A stretch of DNA of 18,407 nucleotides, taken from Chloroflexota bacterium (GTDB taxonomy: Bacteria; Chloroflexota; Dehalococcoidia; SHYB01; JACPQI01). How positions within the stretch are numbered: the stretch's first letter is position 1; every line of letters starts with the position of its first letter. Shown here one piece after another: positions 14,609-18,407 of the stretch. A model generated the notes under the pieces. It worked only from the letters and a program-made list of their open reading frames with translations. It was not told the origin of the DNA and ran no database searches. Made by a program: the position numbers and the translations under genes. The stretch spans positions 1 to 18,407 of the forward strand of contig JACPQI010000158.1 of assembly GCA_016190545.1 (NCBI GenBank), in the 5' to 3' direction.

Positions 14609-14614
14609 TATAAT
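14609..14614 (+). promoter_or_regulatory. -10 element of gyrA
   Basis: A perfect TATAAT, with a weak -35 (TAGCAA, 14585-14590, 18 bases). It gives a leader of about 143 bases before gyrA. The 246-base gap from 14518 to 14763 otherwise shows only an AT-rich 6-bp hairpin over the C26 stop (14505-14521) and two copies of ACTTGTCA (14507-14514, 14524-14531). Confidence 0.45.
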
Positions 14615-14763
14615 ATCTCTCGTTTGGAGCAATGGACCACCATACCTTGACTGGCAAGGCCTCTGAAGGTTTCCTTCCTCAACCAGCGTTTCGTGTCCGT
14701 TTTGCGTGTCCATCGCTCCTCTAGGATTTGAGGGAGCCCAGGAAGCCCCCACCGGGAGAAGAT

Positions 14764-17361
14764 ATGACTACAGCCAGCACCGGCAACATTCGCGACATCT
14801 TCATTGAAGAGGAGATGCGCTCATCGTACCTGGACTACGCGATGAGCGTTATTGTGGCCCGAGCCCTTCCGGACGTGCGCGACGGCTTGAAGCCGGTACA
14901 CCGGCGCATCCTCTACGCCATGCAGGAGCTGGGCGTGCGGCCCAACTCCGCCCATAAGAAGAGCGCCCGTATCGTCGGTGAAGTCCTCGGCAAGTACCAC
15001 CCGCACGGCGACGCGCCCGTCTATGACGCCCTGGTACGCATGGCCCAGGACTTCTCCATGCGCTACCCACTGGTGGACGGCCAGGGCAACTTCGGGAGCG
15101 TGGATGGCGACCCACCGGCGGCCATGCGCTACACGGAGGCCCGCCTCTCTCGCATTGCCGTGGAGATGCTTGCTGACATCGATAAGGAGACCGTCGACTT
15201 CATCGCCAACTTTGACGGCTCCCTGATGGAGCCAGTGGTGCTGCCGGCGCGCCTCCCGAACCTGCTGGTGAACGGCTCAAGCGGCATCGCCGTGGGCATG
15301 GCGACCAGCATACCGCCCCACAACCTGAGCGAGGTCTGCCGCGCCGTCATCCATCTCATCGACCACCCTGATGCCGGCCTAGATGACGTGCTGGCCATCG
15401 TGAAAGGGCCGGACTTCCCCACAGCAGGCATCATCCAGGGTGTGGAGGGCATCAAGAACGCCTATGCCACAGGCCGCGGCCGGGTGGTGGTCCGCGCCCG
15501 GGCTGATATCGAAGACCTCAAGGGCAACCGCTCCCAGATCGTCGTCACCGAACTGCCCTTCCAGGTGAACAAGGCGGCCCTGGTGCAAAAGATTGCGGAA
15601 CTGGCGCGCGACAAGAAGATCGAAGGCATCTCTGAAGTACGAGACGAGTCCGATCGCGAAGGCATGCGTGTCGTCATCGAGCTCAAGCGGGAGGCCTTCC
15701 CCGAGCAGGTGCTGAACAACCTCTACAAGCACACGGCCATGCAGTCGGCCTTCTACATCAACATGCTGGCCCTGGTTGACGGCGCTCCCCGGGTGATCAA
15801 CCTTCCCCAAACCCTCCGCTACTACATCGACTTCCGTAAGGAGGTCGTCACCCGGCGCTCCCAGTACGACCTGCGCAAGGCTAAGGAGCGGGAGCATATC
15901 CTGGACGGCTTGAAGATAGCGCTTGACCATCTAGACCAGGTCATCGCCACCATCCGCAAGTCGGCGTCCGTCGAGGAGGCGCGGACCAACCTGATGCAGC
16001 AGTTCACCCTGAGCCAACTCCAGGCCCAGGCCATCCTTGACATGCAGCTTCGCCGGCTGGCAGCCCTGGAGCGGCAGAAGATCCTTGACGAACTGGCCGA
16101 GGTCAAGAAGACCATCGCCTACTTGGAGGACCTGCTCGCCCACGAGAAGAAAATCTACGGGGTAGTCAAAGACGAGACCATAGCTCTGGAGAAGGAGTAC
16201 GGCGACGAACGCCTGACTGAGATCGTCGAAGAAGAGGTAGGCAGCTTCCGGATGGAGGACCTGGTACCCCACCAGAACGTGGTGGTGATGGTGAGCAGCC
16301 GTGGCTACACCAAGCGCATGCCGGTCTCCACCTTCCGCAGCCAGCACCGCGGCGGCCGCGGCGTCACCGGCCAACAGTTGCGCGAGATGGATGTTATCCA
16401 ACATTTGCTGGTGGCGGACACCCACGACATGCTCCTCTTCTTCACCAACACGGGCAAGGTGTTCCCGCTCAAAGCGTATCAACTCCCCGCCGAGACCTCC
16501 CGCCTCGCCAAGGGCCAGCCAGTGATCAATCTTATCCCGGCTCTAAGCCCCACGGACCGCGTGACGGCCTTGGTTGCGGTGAAAAGCCTGGAAGCGGACG
16601 ACCGGACATTGCTCATGTCCACCAAAAAGGGCCTGGTGAAGCGGACGCCGGTGCGCTCCTTCGCCAAGATCAGGGCGAAGGGCCTCATCGCCATGAACCT
16701 GCGCGGCGATGAACTGGTGGCGGCACGACTGGTAAGAGACCACGAGACCGTCTTGCTGGTGACGGAACGGGGCCTGGCGGCCCATATTCTCGTCTCCACC
16801 ATCACTCCCCACTCCCGCTCGGCAGGCGGCGTTCGCGGCACCCGCCTCAATCCTGGCGACAGGCTTATGAGCATGGAGGTGGCCAGGCCGGAGGCCTACC
16901 TGCTGGCGATAACCAAGAAGGGCTATGGCAAGCTCACCCGGGTGAGCAGCTACCCGCAACACAACCGAGGCGCCAAGGGCGTGCTGACCTTCAAGGTCAC
17001 GGACAAGACCGGCCCCATTGCTGCGGCACGCGTGGTGGACAATGAGGAAGAAGTCGTCCTCATGTCGGTCAAGGGCGTGGTCATCCGCAACAAGCTGCGG
17101 GAGATCCCGGAGCGCAGCCGCATCACTCAGGGCGTGAATGTGATGAAGCTGGGTCCCGGTGACCAGGTGGCCTGCGTGGACTGCTTCAGCAGCCAGGGGC
17201 CGGAAGAGGCCCTGCCTGCAGCCCAGGCGGAAGTGGAAGAAGAGCGCCCTGAAGAGGCCCAGTCAGAGGCCCCAACGCCAAAAGCCGAGGCCAAGAGCAA
17301 GGGTCATAAGACCGCTCGAAGCCAACAGCCCGCAAAGGGGAAGAAACCGGCAAAACGCTAG
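14764..17361 (+). CDS. gyrA: DNA gyrase subunit A
   Basis: The breakage-reunion subunit of the topoisomerase that introduces negative supercoils. The 865-residue product has the winged-helix core, catalytic Y123 in [11 protein letters not shown] (E. coli Tyr122), a long coiled-coil arm and a C-terminal beta-pinwheel. The GyrA box is QHRGGRG (527-533), which marks it as gyrase rather than topoisomerase IV. The quinolone-determining loop reads [11 protein letters not shown], with A84, P85 and D88 at the E. coli Ser83, Ala84 and Asp87 positions. The C-terminal tail (about 810-865) is first Glu-rich then Lys/Ala-rich. I chose ATG 14764, preceded by GGGAGAAG; a TTG start at 14728 is also open in frame. 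Its TAG overlaps the stop of the converging MFS gene in a shared CTAG. Confidence 0.97.
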   Translation: MTTASTGNIRDIFIEEEMRSSYLDYAMSVIVARALPDVRDGLKPVHRRILYAMQELGVRPNSAHKKSARIVGEVLGKYHPHGDAPVYDALVRMAQDFSMRYPLVDGQGNFGSVDGDPPAAMRYTEARLSRIAVEMLADIDKETVDFIANFDGSLMEPVVLPARLPNLLVNGSSGIAVGMATSIPPHNLSEVCRAVIHLIDHPDAGLDDVLAIVKGPDFPTAGIIQGVEGIKNAYATGRGRVVVRARADIEDLKGNRSQIVVTELPFQVNKAALVQKIAELARDKKIEGISEVRDESDREGMRVVIELKREAFPEQVLNNLYKHTAMQSAFYINMLALVDGAPRVINLPQTLRYYIDFRKEVVTRRSQYDLRKAKEREHILDGLKIALDHLDQVIATIRKSASVEEARTNLMQQFTLSQLQAQAILDMQLRRLAALERQKILDELAEVKKTIAYLEDLLAHEKKIYGVVKDETIALEKEYGDERLTEIVEEEVGSFRMEDLVPHQNVVVMVSSRGYTKRMPVSTFRSQHRGGRGVTGQQLREMDVIQHLLVADTHDMLLFFTNTGKVFPLKAYQLPAETSRLAKGQPVINLIPALSPTDRVTALVAVKSLEADDRTLLMSTKKGLVKRTPVRSFAKIRAKGLIAMNLRGDELVAARLVRDHETVLLVTERGLAAHILVSTITPHSRSAGGVRGTRLNPGDRLMSMEVARPEAYLLAITKKGYGKLTRVSSYPQHNRGAKGVLTFKVTDKTGPIAAARVVDNEEEVVLMSVKGVVIRNKLREIPERSRITQGVNVMKLGPGDQVACVDCFSSQGPEEALPAAQAEVEEERPEEAQSEAPTPKAEAKSKGHKTARSQQPAKGKKPAKR

Positions 17362-17894
17362 GTCGCCCCTCGGCTGGTGTTCGCCCTCACTCGCTCGCGG
17401 ACGAAGAGCGCTGCAACGGCGGCGAGCGCTATCATGAGGCCCGTGAAAAGAAAGGCGTCGCGATAGGCGTCCGCGCGGCCTGCTGCAGTGTCCGCATAAG
17501 AGGCGAGCCGCACCGCCAGCACTGTGCCTGTGGTCGCCACACCAATGTTGCCACCCAGGTTGCGAAGCATATTAAACGTGCCTGCCCCCACACCACGGTA
17601 TTCGCCTTGGGAAAGCGCCAGCATCACGCACCTGAAACCCACGAGTGAGAGGAGCACCCCCACAACATCGGGACGAATGTGAGCTTTCTGGAAGGGTGGC
17701 ACCTGGATGCCCAACGCGGGCAGCGTGACGTTGAGGCCTATGATGAAGGCGGTGGGGACAAGGGCCAGAAGCGCCCACATCTGGCTGCGAGAGGCAGCGG
17801 TTGGCTGACCTGGGGGAGGGGAGAGTGTCTGCTGAAGGCCAGTGACGTCGCGCGCGGGGGGCTGTGGTTCAGGTGTTTTCGATATGTTCGCCAT
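17358..17894 (-). CDS. shortened DHA2-type MFS transporter remnant
   Basis: The intact 178-residue frame has a hydrophilic proline-rich start, one helix like the first helix of a drug:H+ antiporter ([15 protein letters not shown], 50-64), and then C-terminal helices. [20 protein letters not shown] (97-116) is the conserved loop before the penultimate helices of DHA2 proteins (EmrB/QacA group). A last helix lies at 147-165. Full DHA2 transporters have about 450-550 residues and 14 helices, so roughly 300 residues of the middle are missing. It is probably a deletion remnant and unlikely to transport. The TAG is shared head to head with gyrA. No strong Shine-Dalgarno precedes the ATG. Confidence 0.65.
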   Translation of the reverse strand: MANISKTPEPQPPARDVTGLQQTLSPPPGQPTAASRSQMWALLALVPTAFIIGLNVTLPALGIQVPPFQKAHIRPDVVGVLLSLVGFRCVMLALSQGEYRGVGAGTFNMLRNLGGNIGVATTGTVLAVRLASYADTAAGRADAYRDAFLFTGLMIALAAVAALFVRERVRANTSRGAT

Positions 17895-17980
17895 GGGGCC
17901 TTGCAGTCGGCGGGGCGAGAGGCCCGTGACTCATCGCAAGGGTTATATGCCTACGACGCCCGGAAGTCAAGGACAGCGCA

Positions 17981-18009
17981 TTGACACCCCTATAGGCGGA
18001 TGCTACCCT
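17981..18009 (+). promoter_or_regulatory. leuB promoter, extended -10 with perfect -35
   Basis: TTGACA (17981-17986) and TGCTACCCT (TACCCT 18004-18009, TG extension 18001-18002) are separated by 17 bases. It is the best -35 in the window and lies about 33 bases before the ATG. The leader is too short for an attenuator. Confidence 0.75.
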
Positions 18010-18030
18010 ACCACCGTTGCTTTCCCCTAG

Positions 18031-18040
18031 GAAGGAGGAG
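18031..18040 (+). promoter_or_regulatory. strong ribosome binding site of leuB
   Basis: GAAGGAGGAG contains a full AAGGAGG and sets the start at ATG 18043. Confidence 0.8.
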
Positions 18041-18042
18041 CT

Positions 18043-18407
18043 ATGCAAGGCACGATTGCAGTCATTGGCGGCGACGGCGTCGGACGCGAGATTGTGGAGC
18101 AGGGCGTGAAGGCCTTGCGCGCCGTGGAGCAGCGCTTCGGCCACAGCTTCACGATGCCCTCCTACCTGTTGGGCGAGGACGCTTACAAAGCGACGGGCAA
18201 CTCAGCGCCGCCGGAGACCATCAAGGGCTGCCAGGAGGCCCAGGCGGTGCTCTTCGGCGCCATCGGCGGTGTGCTGGGATCCGACGCCTACGAGAAGTCG
18301 AATACGGCCTCGCCGATGCTGGTGCTGCGCGGCGCCCTCAAGGTGTTCTGCAACCTGCGCCCCATCAAGTATGTGCCTGCGCTGGAGCGGCGCAGCCCCC
18401 TCAAGGC
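18043..18407 (+). CDS. leuB: 3-isopropylmalate dehydrogenase-like protein, 5' part only
   Basis: The first 121 residues of an isocitrate/isopropylmalate dehydrogenase family protein; the gene runs off the right edge. It opens with IAVIGGDGVGREIVEQGVKA (5-24), has the family's AVLFGAIGG (68-76), LRGALKVFCNLRPIKYVPAL (94-113), and the SPMLVLR helix before it. The LRP(I/V)K signature favours 3-isopropylmalate dehydrogenase, the oxidative decarboxylation step of leucine synthesis. Homoisocitrate or tartrate dehydrogenases share this fold. Arg replaces the usual Pro in GDGxGPE. The promoter and ribosome binding site are excellent. Confidence 0.85.
   Translation, partial: MQGTIAVIGGDGVGREIVEQGVKALRAVEQRFGHSFTMPSYLLGEDAYKATGNSAPPETIKGCQEAQAVLFGAIGGVLGSDAYEKSNTASPMLVLRGALKVFCNLRPIKYVPALERRSPLK

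Overview
This window looks like a chromosomal segment of a GC-rich bacterium. Most genes are roughly 60-65% G+C by eye, start codons are ATG with some GTG/TTG, and several promoters are extended -10 (TGnTAnnnT) types. The set of genes (stomatin plus NfeD protease pair, LonB-like protease, TPR/acidic-tail protein, thrB-lysC) fits a Chloroflexota member, perhaps Dehalococcoidia. That assignment is inference from general resemblance; no search was possible.

Left end (1-1725): a gene fragment running off the edge, then a TIR-domain protein gene on the minus strand with clearly lower G+C (about 48-53% in sampled lines). Its frame is broken at a run of eight G. The segment lies against the 3' end of a tRNA-Pro(CGG) gene, the usual position of an integrated accessory segment. 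Centre-left (1734-4050): divergent promoters serve the tRNA and a thrB-lysC pair (homoserine kinase, aspartate kinase) for threonine/lysine/methionine synthesis. lysC contains an internal Shine-Dalgarno and ATG exactly where a separate regulatory beta subunit would start, and ends in a strong hairpin.

Middle (4073-9222): an 18-codon leader ORF overlapping a LonB-type AAA+ protease, a CoA-binding protein and a polyprenol-phosphate mannosyltransferase-like enzyme. A 378-base leader-like gap follows, with a mini-ORF and alternative hairpins, then a TPR protein with an acidic tail and a clear intrinsic terminator. On the minus strand an nfeD-type membrane serine protease and a stomatin/SPFH protein form an operon (11491 to 9228) that meets the terminator from the other side.

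Right (11552-18407): a NodI/NodJ-like ABC exporter pair overlapping by 4 bases, a small DUF2283-like protein followed directly by a class I glutamine-amidotransferase-like (C26) hydrolase, and gyrA with Ala-Pro in the quinolone-determining loop. A much shortened DHA2-type MFS gene converges on gyrA with overlapping stop codons. The 5' end of an isopropylmalate dehydrogenase-like gene (leuB) follows, with a good promoter and ribosome binding site. Most of the window is core metabolism and housekeeping; the accessory interest is in the TIR gene at the left, the lysC internal start, and several small leader or operator-like elements.
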